The notes: generated from the sequence alone by a model not told the origin. A DNA stretch of 64,000 bases from Proales similis (GCA_019059635.1 JAGVRJ010000001.1:3720001-3784000), one strand, 5' to 3'. Counted from the stretch's first letter, positions 34,549 through 47,644 are shown. Translations and numbers: made by a program.

Positions 34549-35821
34549 ATGGAAAAATTAGCCAACTTGCCAATCAAGTTGGTTGACATTGTCACCCTCG
34601 TCTTTATAACCCTTCTGGTAAGGCTTGGCCTCCTCGCAATTACTCTCGCCCTTTATTTAACTCTGCCTCTCAGGTTGTTATAATCGTTTTTATAATCCTA
34701 CAGCGAAACATAAAGCGATTCAAACGCAAGAATCTTAAGGATCCTCACTTTTTGAGCTGCAGATCGATACCAGAGGTATTTGACGCTTAATCTTCTTGGT
34801 CTTCTTTAACCTTTCAATTTCCTACTTGCATCAGGACTTGATAGATGCAATTGAGCGAAAGCACCGCATCGTGAGGACATACCGTGAGCCTCGAATGCTC
34901 CTCACTTCTTGCTACTCCCATGACCCAGACGACAGTAATGCTTCTCTTAAATGATTCTTAAATGTTTTAATACCGAGATTTCTTTTCATAGAGGACAAGC
35001 TATTTCTAATTCGGATGAAGGCAGTTGATTTATCCTTCAATCTGGGTAATGCGTCCAAATTTAGTCAAAAAGAACCGAGTTTAAAAATCTTCTTTCAAAC
35101 TGCAGAACAAGCTCTGGCTGTCTACGGATTCAAACGGCCAAGAGATGTGAAATTCGAGGATTTCATGAGCACTTTGATCAAGCATCACGACAATGATACC
35201 ATTCTAGTCAATCTGTTGGGCGAATTGCGCAAACTTTTCTTGTGGGCAGTTCTTGACCCCATGCCATTCGAAGTGGAGCACTTGCGCAACTACTGTCGAC
35301 TGATTAACAAAGTTATTGACCGACTTGCCCTCAATCGAAAAGATTTGAATGACCAAATTGTCCAGCACCGCTTGGATTTAAATGAGAACGGAGATGTTCA
35401 AGTGTTTGAAAATATCCATCTTAGTCACAAATTGCCGCCGAGCGCATCGTCGTCTCCTTCATCACATCAGACTTTGAAAGAGAAAAAGAGCTCAGATGCA
35501 AGTAAGACGCAGTCAAGCAAAAAGTCAACCAAGGACAAAGTCTCTTCGAAGCGAGTAAATAAAGGAGACAAGCAAAGGCTTCTTGACGACTCGATCGGAA
35601 ACACAAGCGTTGATTCTTCGAATCGAAACCAAACAGGTGCGGGAATATTCAGCCGAAAGGGAAAGAAAGCCCGAGGCCAAGCAGACAGTTCTCACGATGA
35701 ACATATTCCACTCGTAACTTCAAACACCTCAGCTTCCTCCTCCAAGTCCCCAGTTCTTGTTTCCACCTCATTTAATGAACGCTCTCCTAAAACGTTCACT
35801 AACCCGGATGGTTCTGCTTGA
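34549..35821 (+). CDS. C1orf43/NICE-3-like single-pass membrane protein
   Basis: Exons 34549-34617, 34674-34775, 34835-34934, 34992-35821 are phase-consistent, giving 366 aa. One hydrophobic segment spans residues 7-32 (VDIVTLVFITLLVVIIVFII), followed by a basic stop-transfer stretch, so a short lumenal N-terminus and a cytosolic body are likely. The layout (N-terminal TM, KDPH, a region ending LFLIRMKAVD, then a helical domain) resembles human C1orf43 (NICE-3), which has YLYRMKALD at the same place and is linked to phagocytosis and the Golgi/mitochondria. From about residue 240 it is Ser/Lys-rich and probably disordered. The match is from short motifs only and needs a search. AATAAA lies 20 nt after the stop. 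Confidence 0.6.
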
Positions 35822-37042
35822 CTTCAATTTCTACTTTTTCAATAAAAAAGCCAAAGTATTGGGATTAATTGAATTAAAACAATAAGCAAAAAACTAACAA
35901 TCAAATGCGAATCGGTAAGCCTCAGATAGACAAAGAGCTGATTTAGAGCCCTAGCGACCTTTTAAATTTAAGCGTTTGAGAAAGTGGGTCGATTTGGTTA
36001 GGATAGGGAATTTTTAATTTTCCAGTCGGTCTATATGTGCCGGGCTTTTATTATTACATTCTAGACGTGGTTTGTTTCAGACCTAACTGAGATCGGAACA
36101 GCTCACGAATAATCACGAAATGATTGTATTGCGCAGTTTAGAAGGGCCTAGCTATACCGAAATCTCAATCCCCTTCATTATCGATTCGCTTTTCAACGAG
36201 CTGAATCTTGCGAAGGGCCAATAAAAATTTCGAGCTAGAAAAAGGCAGTCCGATTAGATAATGAAAGGTTTGCTTGGTTGGCCTTATCGTTACAAGCGCG
36301 CTAAACTAGGTCGACGGGCTGGGCCCTAGAACGCTGGTTCAGATGGTCAGTCTATTCAGTCGTCGTTCCTCATTTGAATAGGGTGAGTCGAATTACCAGA
36401 TATCTGCTATTAATCATGCATGCTTCAAACAACGTGGTCACAACGTTGCTCATTATTTGACCCCCACTCGACTCTGATTCGGAGAACAGAGCGACAATTA
36501 TTTACCGCCCAGACGCTTGAAAATGAGGCTCTAATCACAAGCAGTCTTCAAGTAACAAGCATTCATACGTGGACATCAAGATCGACGAGTTCAAGTGGCC
36601 GGTTTGTAGGTCAAGGGAAGAGAAATTTTCAAAAATGTGCTTTAATTTTGCTTCAAGCAGCTGAGCTAGGTGAACCCGATGAACGGATGGTCTGCTATTT
36701 TGAGGGCTCTTCTCATAATTTATGTTCTCGTCGAATCATTTCGTCTAGAGCTGTCTACAGCTGTGGCTGCGATCGCGGCGTCATCGTCGCTTTTTTTCTT
36801 TCCACGACTCGTACGAAACAGAATTGCGCCGCCTCAAATTCACAATAAACGGGAGCGAGTGAAGCCCGTTCACATAATGCTAAGCTAATCACAATATGCA
36901 CACTCACTTCAACTTGATGCTTTTTGCGTGATTCGTATTTTAACCACAGAGAAGGACATTTATATTTAGAAATTGACTTTTGACAACAATCGTCGGTATT
37001 AAACATGCATCTGAAACGCGATTGAACTGAGCGACAATTAGA
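35822..37042. other. Intergenic, 1.2 kb
   Basis: Lies between C1orf43-like and ATOS, both plus strand, and probably holds the ATOS promoter. A 142-codon ATG frame at 36420-36848 has no domain, no clear splice context and no recognisable similarity, so it was not called as a gene. Confidence 0.4.
35841..35846 (+). terminator. Polyadenylation signal of the C1orf43-like gene
   Basis: AATAAA only 20 nt after the stop codon, implying a very short 3'UTR. Confidence 0.6.
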
Positions 37043-40000
37043 ATGGCTTGTGCAAGCGTGCAGCAACTCGACCAAGGCGCACAACAACAAGAGCCAAAGA
37101 GCGAGCTCTCTTACTGCGCCTGCAAACAGCTTTCTGCTCGTCTTTTAGACGCTGAAGAGCTCATTTTTCTGCTATTTCGTACATTGACACATAGCCGAGC
37201 GAGTGGAGAGGATTACAACCAATTCTGGCATAGTTTTCTCAATGGCGAACTCACTCCTTCAACCGAGGTAGGTGGCATTCATTCCTTCTTGAGCCCAGAG
37301 CAGATCGGCCCAGGGCACAACAGATGAGCGATTAGCATAAATTATTCGACGAAACCAAGCGATTTGGTTGTCAGAGCTCGATCAGGCTTCATAATGCAAC
37401 GGGAGCCTGGCGCCCAATGGTTGCTTAGGCGCCTCGCAATGATCGCATAATTGCATTTGAGTTCAAATTATGCGACTCTCGATCAACGCTCGTTACGTAA
37501 TCTAGCCGATCGCACAAGGCCTTTGCTCAACCTCGATTCAACTCCCCTCATATCCCAGAAGCCCGCTCTAAACTTTCTTGCTTTAAGTGTCTCGCACAGC
37601 TAAAGAGCGACCTTAAACAATGTTTGCGCTCTAAATTGGACCCAAGAAAAGCAGAGCACTGTGACACTCAGCAATCAGAGTCCAGATGGCCTTTTAGTGT
37701 CTACTTCTACATCGACTCGTTCGCTTTGCCCCCAGGCTGCTCACAAACGCACAAGCTGACCGACCGCGAGCCAACTTGTTGTTTGATCGAGCAATCACTT
37801 GCTCGTCCCACTCTAATCTGTGAGCAACCGCACTTGCTCGAGCGCATCATTATTCAAATGGAGGCTCGTTCGCACGACGATTCGCTTGTACCAAGTTCGC
37901 AAAAACAGTCGGCGCCGTTCGCCGAGTTCTTTAAAACACTCGGTTCCTATATTCGCTTTGTTGAGCTCGATAAATTGGCTAACCCTTGCTCGGCTCCGTT
38001 GGCTTTCAGGTATGGCCTCTGTTTGGTTTTTTTTTCTTATTTTTCTTTCACTTCCACGCAATTATTCTTATTTGTTGTTTTTGCTCTGTTTTAGCGTGAG
38101 CTTTTCCAACGTTCGAACTGAGCCACCAAACGAGCGTGAATTTCAGCAACATTCGCTCACCTCGATCAATTCATTTATTTACTCGCCCGAGCACATTGTT
38201 TTTAGCCGCTTCAACAATCGTGCGCATTCAGGTCAAAACGTGCTTGCTGCTCGACTCATCGTGAATGCGTGGAGACGTTTAGACACAATTCCACGTGCTA
38301 TCAGGTGTGACTGTGCTCTAGACAGACTATCAGCGCAACTCGCAATGCAACGAAACAAAATCGACAAACAAGCCCAAGATGAAGATACAGACACCAACAT
38401 CACTTCCAAACCAGAGCGAAGCAGCCAACCATTAAATATTCGAGCTCCCCTTCACTTATTAACTTGTGTTGGAAATATTCACTCGCAAACAGTTCCTTGG
38501 ACTATTGAACGAAATTGGAGCAGCGAGTCGTCGAGTCATGAGCTTACGCCTCCACCGACTCCCGTGAACAAAGAAGCTGACGGACTTTTGAAACGAACGA
38601 ACGGAAGCAGTATGCTAATTACCACACCGACTTCATTCGATTCTCCTCTCAGCCACTTTGGGGACAAAATGGACTCAAGCTCGTTGTCTCAATTTCAAGC
38701 GATTTCTCCTCATTTGATACCTCACAGTCCCAAAGTCCTGATGGGCGAGTACATCAACCGTGAGAGAGCCACGGATAAATCGAGCTTGTCGGTTAAAAAA
38801 TCGTCGATTCAAGTCAATTTGCTCGAAAATTTCTTGAAATCGCACAATCCAAGTGATATAGAGTCAGTCGAAGCCGCCTTGCAGCCTCTTCGACTTGAAA
38901 CAGAAATCGGAAGCTCGCCCGACATACCCACGAGCTCAAGTCCGGTATGAAAAAAACCTTCTATTGGTCAAAAAGCTCTTTTTTTAAACATGAGTTTCCT
39001 AAGGCGCCTATGCGAAAATACGGAAGCTCTTTCACCTTTGATAAAACTCTTCTTGATCCCAAATCAATCAGGCGGTAGGCGAATTGTTTTCGAACGTTTT
39101 ATCAGTGCCCAACCGGACTAATTTTTCTGCTCAAAGTGCTTTACATTTGAGTCCTCCCAATTCGCCCGGTGAAAATCTGTGTGATGATGAGCGGCAAACA
39201 GTGAACACCAAGTTCAACTTGCGTATGAGCTATTCAAGCGCAAGTCTGAGTTCGGTTGGCAGCCGCAATAGCAAATGTCTTCTCGGCTCTTTCGAGGTAA
39301 TGCTCACTAATGAAGGACAGGCCAAAACACTTGCCTAACAGTTTAACAAAAGGAGTCGTTGCTAAACGGTCGAATGAACCCGGTCGGCGTTGTGGATGGC
39401 TTTTATGCTGAAATCGGTGCGAGTGGAAGCTTCTTTCCTGAACATGCTTCTCTGCCAGTGAATGCTTCGTTTTATCAAGTTTGCGAGGACGTCGCTGCCT
39501 CGCCCTACCTGGTCAGTGCCTAACTCAGAGCTTTAATGTTCAGTCGTATAATAACATACTGCGCACTTCTTTCAGGGTACTATAAACCTTTTGTCTCTGG
39601 GCAAACGCGGCTATCGAGTGCCCAACAAAGGAACCATTCAGGTTACCCTGTTCAATCCGAACAAGTCAGTTGTGAAAATGTTTGTGGTCATGTATGACTT
39701 GAGTGAGATGCCAGCGAATCATCGAACCTTCCTGCGGCAACGAACCATGTACGTGCCAATGTGCGGAGGGGAAGAGAAGAAGTCTGGCCGGACAACCAAC
39801 AATGAGAGTCTCAAGAGCTACTTACGATACCTAATCCATCTCAAGTAAGCACGAAATTAATTCGATTTCTCTCTCTCCGGCTTGTTTATCTAACATGTTG
39901 AAAAATAAAGGTTCGCCAGCAGCAAAAGCGGAAAGCTCTATTTACATTCAAACATCAAACTGATATTTGCGCGGAATAAATGCGAAATCGATCCCCGATT

Positions 40001-40067
40001 AGCCCGCTACGAGTACAAGACCTTTACAGAAGCGCCCTGCAATCCAAAATATTCGAGTAAAAAGTAA
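37043..40067 (+). CDS. ATOSA: Atossa homologue (ATOSA/ATOSB, FAM214 family)
   Basis: Atossa proteins are nuclear regulators; the fly protein promotes macrophage tissue invasion through metabolic gene expression. Eight phase-consistent exons: 37043-37267, 37672-38009, 38095-38944, 39004-39074, 39137-39296, 39353-39511, 39576-39844, 39911-40067; 742 aa. The N-terminus has AEELIFLLFRTLTHSRASG and a region with RWPFSVYFYID. The diagnostic C-terminal half reads LLGSFEESLLNGRMNPVGVV, DGFYAEIGASGSFFPEH, GTINLLSLGKRGYRVP, KGTIQVTLFNPNKSVVKMF, FLRQRTMYVP, LRYLIHLKFASSKSGKLYLH and YEYKTFTEAP, all near-identical to the FAM214 signature. The middle (residues about 250-500) is Ser/Pro-rich. Intron 1 (404 nt) is unusually long for this locus. 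ATOSA and ATOSB cannot be distinguished. Confidence 0.95.
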
Positions 40068-40602
40068 TGCTCGAACTGCACAGTTAAAAATCTTTTCAAT
40101 CGATAGAGCAGCCTCTTGCATCTGAGCTCTTAATTTCATTTCTCTTTATTTTCTTTCCATCTTGTTTTTCTGCTTTGTTTTCTATCTATTGCCCACGCCC
40201 GGTATTGTTAATATATTCTCTTTAAGCCCGGGCCAGTTAACTATTTTATCTATTTATGGCTTAAATTTAAAAAACCCTGTAAAAGAAACCCAAAGCCAAC
40301 CAATTGTGTATCAAATGCTTTCACTTATCCAATAAATATATTTACTAACTTTGAATTCAATTCGGCATTCAATCGGATAAAATGATCAAAAGTTAGGAGA
40401 TGCATCTCAAGAACTTATATCGTTCAATCAAGAGACTTGAACCTTTCAAACTCGACTTTTTTTTAATAAGAAACGCTGTGAACGAATCAGGTTTCATTTG
40501 AGGTAAACATAATTTTATTCTGATTCGTTGCACCAGTGCAAGTCGACCAAGAATTGAACGTAGTCGAAAACTTGAGCAGTTAGACGCACACAATAAGCAG
40601 CG
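40068..40602. other. Intergenic, 535 bp, ATOS to DPAGT1
   Basis: AT-rich ATOS 3'UTR with AATAAA at 40331-40336, then the DPAGT1 promoter/5'UTR. No other gene is seen. Confidence 0.6.
40331..40336 (+). terminator. Polyadenylation signal of ATOS
   Basis: AATAAA, 264 nt after the stop codon, in an AT-rich 3'UTR. Confidence 0.55.
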
Positions 40603-42187
40603 ATGACATTCGACACGATGGAACAGTTACAAAAGGCGTTGCACTCGCTTCTGAGCGATGAAAGGAAATCACAAACTGTTCGCCTCATGATGAATTTATT
40701 CATTTCAGTGGTCGGTGGCCTGCTCATCTACAATCTGATGCCCAAGTTCAAGCAAATGTTCATAAAAGCCGGCCTCAGAGGCGTTGACATGAGCAAAAAG
40801 GAAAAATACGAAATGTGAGTAGATGGCATCATAGCAAAGTAGATTTCCTTTTTATATCGAGCCACCTCAAGACCAGAGGCTTACGGAGTAATAAGCGGTG
40901 CCTGCTTTCTTATAATCACTTTCATATTCATTCCTCTTCGGTTCTATGAGTCTTTTGTCTTCGATGATCAAGCGATCTCCGACCACCAGGTGAAACAGAC
41001 TGGTCTGTTCCTTTTGCTTGTATCACTAAACGCCCGATTGGCTTGTTTCTAGTTTATTGAATACCTCGCTGCTTTGCTGAGCATTGGCTGCATGATATTT
41101 CTGGGATTCGCCGACGATGTGCTCGACCTGAAATGGCGTGATAAGCTTTTTCTGCCAACAATCGCTTCAATGCCGCTTCTGATGGTCTACTTCGCCACTT
41201 TTAACTCAACCACCATCATCGTGCCCTACCCTTTTCGACCCATTTTCGGCTACGATCTCAATTTGGGCATCTTATACTACGTTTACATGGGAATGCTGGC
41301 TGTATTCTGCACAAACGCCATTAACATCTACGCTGGAATCAATGGGATAGAAGTCGGTCAATCATTGGTCATTGCACTAAGTGTTTTAGCACACAATCTC
41401 ATCGAGTATGACGGTAGAAAATATGTTCTTCTTCTTTTACTTAATCTTGGGCATCTCTTATCGATCACCCAAAGGTGTTTACCGGGACAACCACATATTT
41501 TCGATGTACATCATTATTCCGTTCCTTGCTTGCGCTCTCCCTTTGTTCTTGTACAACCGGTATCCGAGCAAGGTGTTTGTCGGTGACACGTTTTGCTACT
41601 TTGCCGGCATGACTTTTGCAGTGGTGGGCATTCTTGGCCACTTTAGCAAGTTCTTGCTCTTGTTTTTCATTCCTCAAATATTCAATTTTCTTCTGTCAAT
41701 TCCGCAACTTTTCAAATTCGTTCCATGTCCCCGCCATCGTCTTCCTCGGTGAGTTCACGTTTTTATCTCATGTTGATTATTCAAACTGAATCCTAATTTG
41801 TATTTTCCATTTTCAAAATAGCTACAACCGTGAGACAGATAAGTTAGAGGCTAGCACGTTCAAGTTCAATGAAAAAGATCTCAAGCCTGTGTCGCGGCTC
41901 ATCCTGAACTTGTTCGTCCAACTTGGTCTTGTAAAACTGGTCGAGTTAGAAAAGAGAGAAGATCAAAGAGAGTTCGAGTGTAGCAATTTAACCATAATCA
42001 ACTTTTATTTGATTAAATTCGGACCAACTGGCGAAAATCGCCTCACACTGAATTTGATGTTTGTTCAGGTTAGTGATCATTCCCTTTTCAGCCTCAATCC
42101 ATTTCAAACTGACATCTTTTTCAACAGGTCGTCACCTGCGCCCTTGCGTTTGTAGTTCGATATCAAGTTTCTAAACTCTTCTATTAG
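40603..42187 (+). CDS. DPAGT1: UDP-GlcNAc:dolichyl-phosphate GlcNAc-1-P transferase
   Basis: DPAGT1 (yeast Alg7) makes GlcNAc-PP-dolichol in the ER membrane, the first step of N-glycan assembly. Exons: 40603-40814, 40872-40989, 41053-41413, 41475-41748, 41822-42068, 42128-42187; all phases agree, 423 aa (human 408). Landmarks: [20 protein letters not shown] at the first membrane/cytosol loop; [17 protein letters not shown] with the Asp-Asp metal site; [38 protein letters not shown]; and CPRHRLPR, the cytosolic loop Arg/His motif that contacts UDP-GlcNAc. The C-terminus RYQVSKLFY matches the human terminus. About ten membrane helices are expected. The key residues visible are all present. Confidence 0.97.
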
Positions 42188-42668
42188 AGCTTTTAGTTTT
42201 CGATCCGTGTTTTTCTGGTTAGTCACAGTTGCGCTGCGAATTAAATAAATTCCCAAGAATCCCTGAATCAAATCGAGAAGAACATCAATTGAAATCGGGA
42301 TCAATAAGGACAGATAGGAACAAGTCGAATTGGGTTAATTTATTGATTTTCGAAAAATGGAAGGAAATCGAACGCCAGCGGTGAGCAATTGGACATTTTT
42401 GGTTGGAAATAAATAATTCGAAAATTAGATTGAAATCAGAGTCAAGTGAGCTCTAGAACCAACTTGATGGTCTAAAGCTGACGTTTGAAGTAAGACTCGA
42501 CCGATCGGGGTAAATTAGAAAAAAATGACTTGACCGACTGTGAATTGTGAAGCTAGAAACGAAAAAAACAATTTACAGCGGAAAAAAGCGAAGCTACGTT
42601 CATTCTCACACAACACTCTACAAAGAGACACTCACACACTCAAAGATGATTGACCAACTTAACACAAA
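42188..42668. other. Convergent 3' region, DPAGT1 / RhoGEF
   Basis: 481 bp between two stop codons. A plus-strand frame from 42547 (109 codons) is antisense to the RhoGEF tail and shows no family features. Nothing else is seen. Confidence 0.5.
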
Positions 42669-45367
42669 TCAAAATTTGGTCCGGCAGCTTTCAAATTTGC
42701 TAATCAAATCTCGTACACTTGCGTTGTTGTCGCATCGAGTGCCTAGTTCGGTTGTTGACTTTTTCTTATGGCCCGGCCTTATTGTGGCGAATCCACTCAA
42801 CAGATTCTCGGTGCTCTTCAGGCATTTTGATATATTGCTCTTAAAGCGAACGTCCATCATCGAGCCGAGCTGCTGATCCTTCTTGCCGCTAAACATCTGA
42901 AGCTTATTGGGCAGTCGCTTCAGAGTTGCCAGCGAGTAGCTGCTGCCGAAAAATTTCACTTTTGATTGACTCAGGGAAGAAGAATTCATCGACTCGACTG
43001 GTTCCGCATCTGATTCTTTTTCATGTTTGTATACGAACTCGCCTGATGCATAGTTAGGCGCTTTCATTAGTTTACTCTCGCTATCCTCGTCGTCTAAAAT
43101 ATTGACCAAATCGGTGCAGCTGTCAAAAGAGAATTGCTCTTCAAATAGACGACAAAACGACGGAAGATCAAGTTGTTTTATCAATTCAGTTGAGGAGAGA
43201 GCTTTGTAAAGAATATTGGCTGCTTCTCGAGACTCGACTCCTTTGTCAATCACTTCAGATTTGGGTGGGGTCGAAATAGAGGACTCTTGGTTTGAAAAGT
43301 AGCCTTCTTCACTATTCTCTGACTCGCTTGCACTTAGTCGAAGTGCTCCGTAGGGAGGGTGGCTATCACCTGACCTCAGTGTCGAATCAAAATTGCCCGA
43401 ATCTTCATCGACTTGGCTTGCCGACTCAGAGCTTGAAATAAACGAGCTTGAACAAGGCTCGGTGTTCCTCTTCATTAAATTGAAATTTCTCCTGCTGCTG
43501 TTCTCATTGTTTATCACTTTCACATTGCAGCACTCTTGGATCCTAGTTTCTTCGATCGACTTCCTTTCAGACCGCTCAAACTTGAGAGCCGTTGATGTAT
43601 CGGCTTCATCCGATCTGATCTGGATCGGATTAGTTCTTGATTCTACGTTTAGCTTCTTCAAATTTTTTCCCATTAGAATATAATTCGCTTTTAATTAGCC
43701 ATGAGGAAAGCAGTTACTTTACGCGATGAGCGAAAGTCGGCCATTCGCTTCAAATCTAATCAATCTTGCTGTCAAACAGAATTGCAAGTCCGATATGAAA
43801 TGGAAAGAATCACTCACTTGCAAATTTAGATCTCAAACTCTCATTGTTCGACCGGCTCTGATTGAGATCCAGCTTGAGAACCTTTTTCTTTGTACTCTCT
43901 GACATTCTCTTGCCATATCCATTGAGCATGCATGAAAGGGACGCTTTCTGCCAAGACTTTTTCTCATCGCTCGATTTCGCCTTTTCATCAAGTCCAAGTT
44001 ACCTAAAGGCTATAAGACAGAACAAATTGGAAAGTTACTTTGAAGCTAAAGCTCAATGTCTCGCTGCCTCGTTTTTGATTATAATCAATCAAAGTAAACG
44101 TCTTGTTCTCGCTATTGTATGAACCTGCTTCATCTCGGGTTGTTTCCACCCAATTGGGCAAGAAAGCCAATGACTCGTTCTGTGTTTGTTGAATCATTAT
44201 AAGAAACACCCAAAAGAAAACGAGGAAAATAACTTACGGCGATGACGTGCATCACTTGTGAAGATTTGCTTGAATTTTTGACAATCACTGCCTTTTGAAG
44301 CACAAGAACTTCGTGAGTACATTTGGTCTCATTCATGAAGAGATGACCCTTTTCGGCTTTGGTATTTTGGTATCAAAAACGCCAACTAAAGTAATAATCA
44401 CCTTTTTGAGCAAACTGCCGTACAAGCGGGTCCATTTGCTGAGATCTCCCTCTCTTTCGTAGTCGTGGCTTGGCATCTGCTCGTTTATTCGGTTGTTTAC
44501 TCTTCGCATGCAGTCAAGCGCCAAGCGGATCGACTCGCACTCTCTCTTCTCTTTCTCCAACACTTTCAAATACCGCTGCAACAAAAGCGGATACTTGGAA
44601 ATTCGCAAGACTGGAAGCTGCAAAAGAGTAGCTAGTCGCAGGCTGTGTCCGTATCGAATTTTAACTCTCTTCGAAGATTCCAATTTAGGTCTCCTTTGTT
44701 CTCTAATTTGATATCAAATGAAACTAACTTCGATTATGCGTCCGATAACGGGGTGACTTTCAAGTCTTTCCGCCGCGAAGTATGCTCTACAATCGATTGG
44801 ATAGAATGAGTCCGAGCTAATCATTCAAAAAGCGGTTTCTTACAATTTGTAGTTCTGACAATAGGTCAAATAAAGACTAAAGAATCGATCGTAATAGTTC
44901 ATAAAGCATCTGGCAATCTCCTGGTCCTCGTTCGGACACGTGTGTATAAGCGAGCAAAAGTTTCTAGTTTAAATCAATCAGATGCAAACATGATTGAGGA
45001 TTCAAGACAGTTGTGAAGTGTAATCACCTGGTGAACTCGTAAATATCCTCAATGTTGGAGAAAACTCTTTCAATGGTGCCAAGCTCACTGGGTGCTTGGA
45101 TAAGCAGCTCGCTCAAATAGCCCTTTTGATTCAAGTTTAAGGAACTGGCTTGAGAGCTGATGGTGTGAGAATGTGGACTTCTACCTCGACGATCTCCTTC
45201 AAATCGCTCAAGTACTTCTTCTCGCTAGTGAGTATTTCACGCAGCACGTTTATCCTTTCGGTACGCTGGTCGCTGTTTGACATAGCAAAGCTGCTCGCTC
45301 TGCTCAAATCGTTCATATAAAACGAGAGGCACTCGTTGGCGTTTATTTGTTGCTTTGAAGCTTTCAT
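42669..45367 (-). CDS. Dbl-family Rho guanine nucleotide exchange factor (DH-PH)
   Basis: A DH-PH protein that would load GTP on Rho-family GTPases. About eleven exons; the first three are 45367-45185, 45122-45028 and 44963-44844 (phases agree). The DH domain begins RINVLREILTSEKKYLSDLKE (CR1), continues VFSNIEDIYEFTRNF and IARCFMNYYDRFFSLYLTYC (CR2), and has LATLLQLPVLRISKYPLLLQ (CR3, normally LLIKPVQRIPRYxLLL), so CR3 is present but divergent. The PH domain starts after LLKKGHLFMNE and ends in a helix with SDEKKSWQKASL. The C-terminal 330 residues are Ser/Glu-rich with no known domain. The DH spacing is closest, to my eye, to MCF2/PLEKHG-type GEFs, but the subfamily is unresolved. Joins at about 44700 and 43700-43830 are approximate. 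No SH3 is seen. Confidence 0.82.
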
Positions 45368-47644
45368 CGCCCCGATCTTCCTATTCGTACATATCTGAAT
45401 CGCTTAAAGACATTTGAATCAATTCTACACGCAACGGTATTGTATTCAAATACGCGCGCACTCGCCATCGACAAGCAAGCAGTACGAGGGCGTATATATG
45501 TGCTCGCTTCGTGCGTGTTTACGGGTCTATTTTAGTGAAAGAGAGAGAGAGCGCGTATGTGCGGTAGGAGGCTAGGCGAGCACTTTTGATGGCGAGCGAT
45601 CGAAAAAACTATTCGATGGAGCGTCCGAATGAACACGATGGTGAATGAATGCAAACGGTGCGAAAACAATTCTTTTCACTCTCACGCTTGTTGTTCAAAA
45701 GCCCGGCACCATTGCGTAATTGGATTAGGTCAGGCGATCGACCGTCGGACGGCCAAAACGCCAACGCATTCAGCTCCCTAATCAAGTGCACACACGCGCT
45801 CGTGCGATTCTAAATCACCATTGCTTCTTAATCCGAAGCAGTCACTGCCGTTGCCGGCCACCCAATAGTGCTAACCTAAAATCTCATTAATACAATTCCG
45901 CGCCATTCACGCCATCATCTTACTTGACTAAGTGAGCGCAGTTCTCGTTCTGCTTGCTTGTGTTGTTGTCATTTTGGTTGAATAAAAAAAAATATACAAT
46001 CGGCCTGCCTATCCGCGCTTCCATTCACCACATGGACTATCCTGTTGTATTCGCTTTCTCGCATTTATTATGTCCTCAAATGAAAAATAAGCTTCTCTGC
46101 AAGGCTCCTATTTGTTATTTAGACGCATGATACAAGGCTCACCTGTCAAACGAAACGTTGCCATTAACGAACGAAAATAAACCGACCCGCACGGGCAGAT
46201 CATTTATTAACTGAATGACTGACTGCTGCCGGCTGCTTGCTGGTGTTCGATCGATAATTAACAAACGCCGCTCACATAAACACGTGGCATTGAAGTGATG
46301 TCATGAATAAAAAAGAAACCAGCAGAGCCCAGCCGACTTGTACAACAAACGATACACGTCGGCCATGTGAGCAAATACGAAAGAGCGCAAACGATGTGAA
46401 GCTGTTGGGTCCCAAATATGCAAAGCGTCGAGCGCATGGCAACCATGTTTTGTTAATCGGATTGAGGACCAGAAAATGCCATTCAGTTCAGGTTTCGGCA
46501 CGTCCTCTTTGTAAAAATCGGTTGTTTTTCTAGCACTCGAGCTCTACAATCTTGACAACTTGTTGCCTTCATTACCTACGTAAGTAGGTCCTTACACAAT
46601 ATTGCCCGTCAGGCCGTTTGGGTTCGGCTAAGAAGCGCCGTACAAAATATATTTGCAGATTAATGTGGCTCGAACGCAGCATACAAAAAGCAGCAGAGAC
46701 CGGGTTTAAATAAAAAAAAATAAAGAAAACAGAGTTTAGAAGTTGAGCAAGGAAGCCGCGTTGACTTTTGCTTAGAATCGCGTAGCTTGTATCTCATCAA
46801 CGATCTAGTTTAGCGGTTGTCGCAGCTGCGAACTCCGCCAAGCGCCAAAAGAAAATAAATTGCAAAAATCCGATTCAATATTTGCGTTGGTTAAGTGTGC
46901 GCCTTGGAATCAGAAGCTCTTACGTAAAAAGTGAAGAAAAGAAAACACACACGCGAACGCACACTTGACGTGAGGGCAAGCCAGAAGCTCAACAAATCGT
47001 TTTGTATTATTCAATTAGAAGTTAATGAAATGAAAACAGAAATCGAACAAGGAGGACAAAGCAAGCCCTTGTAGGGGAGAGTGGGTGTTTTACACGTGTT
47101 TACCGTAGTCGGCGCATGTAATTTGATAGAGCGAGCCAATTTGAGCTTTTTAAACATGAAAGCAAGCGGCCTGTCAGCCCCTAGCAAGCCGACCGACCAG
47201 CGAGCAATTAAACTCAGGCCGCTCGCTTTGTTGACAAGTGCGCGGGCTTAAGCTACATATGATCTAATCGCAAACATCGGCCAAATTTAAATTAAGCATC
47301 GTTGCTTGCGCCTGGATTAGCGAGTAAAAATTTAGAAGCATTAGCAAATGCTCTCTTTCTTTCTCTTTCTCTCCGTCACTCGCTCGCTTGCGTCGCCCTA
47401 GTCTAATGCGAGCCGGCCGGACTAAGGCGACCTAAGCTGGACACGTCGTCGTGGTCTCTGCTGCTTTGAGGCCTCTGATGCTTGATTGCTGTTGCCTATT
47501 TGCATTTATGACTTTTGATAAGAACATGCACCAGCCGTTCAGTTCAATTTAACAAACGATAGATATCCATTCAACACAGCGATTGAGTTGGAGTTTATTT
47601 CGACAAAAAGCGTAGATCGAGTTGGTTTTTAAGAAAATGAGTTG
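45368..47644. other. Gene-free 2.3 kb upstream of RhoGEF
   Basis: The largest gap in the window: upstream of the RhoGEF and downstream of TRPC, both minus strand. No frame shows a domain. It includes a short GA tract and GC-richer patches (about 47380-47460) than its surroundings. A cis-regulatory region, long 5'UTR exons or an unrecognised ncRNA are all possible. Confidence 0.4.
45541..45551. repeat. GA simple repeat
   Basis: A short (GA)5 tract about 170 bp upstream of the RhoGEF ATG. Confidence 0.6.

Noticed and set aside
36420-36848. 142-codon plus-strand ORF between C1orf43-like and ATOS
   Set aside because: Begins with ATG but has no domain, signal or repeat, low-complexity composition and no supporting context; could be an orphan but is not supportable.
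40393-40727. Minus-strand ORFs at the 5' end of DPAGT1
   Set aside because: Antisense to DPAGT1 exon 1 and its leader, with no recognisable motifs.
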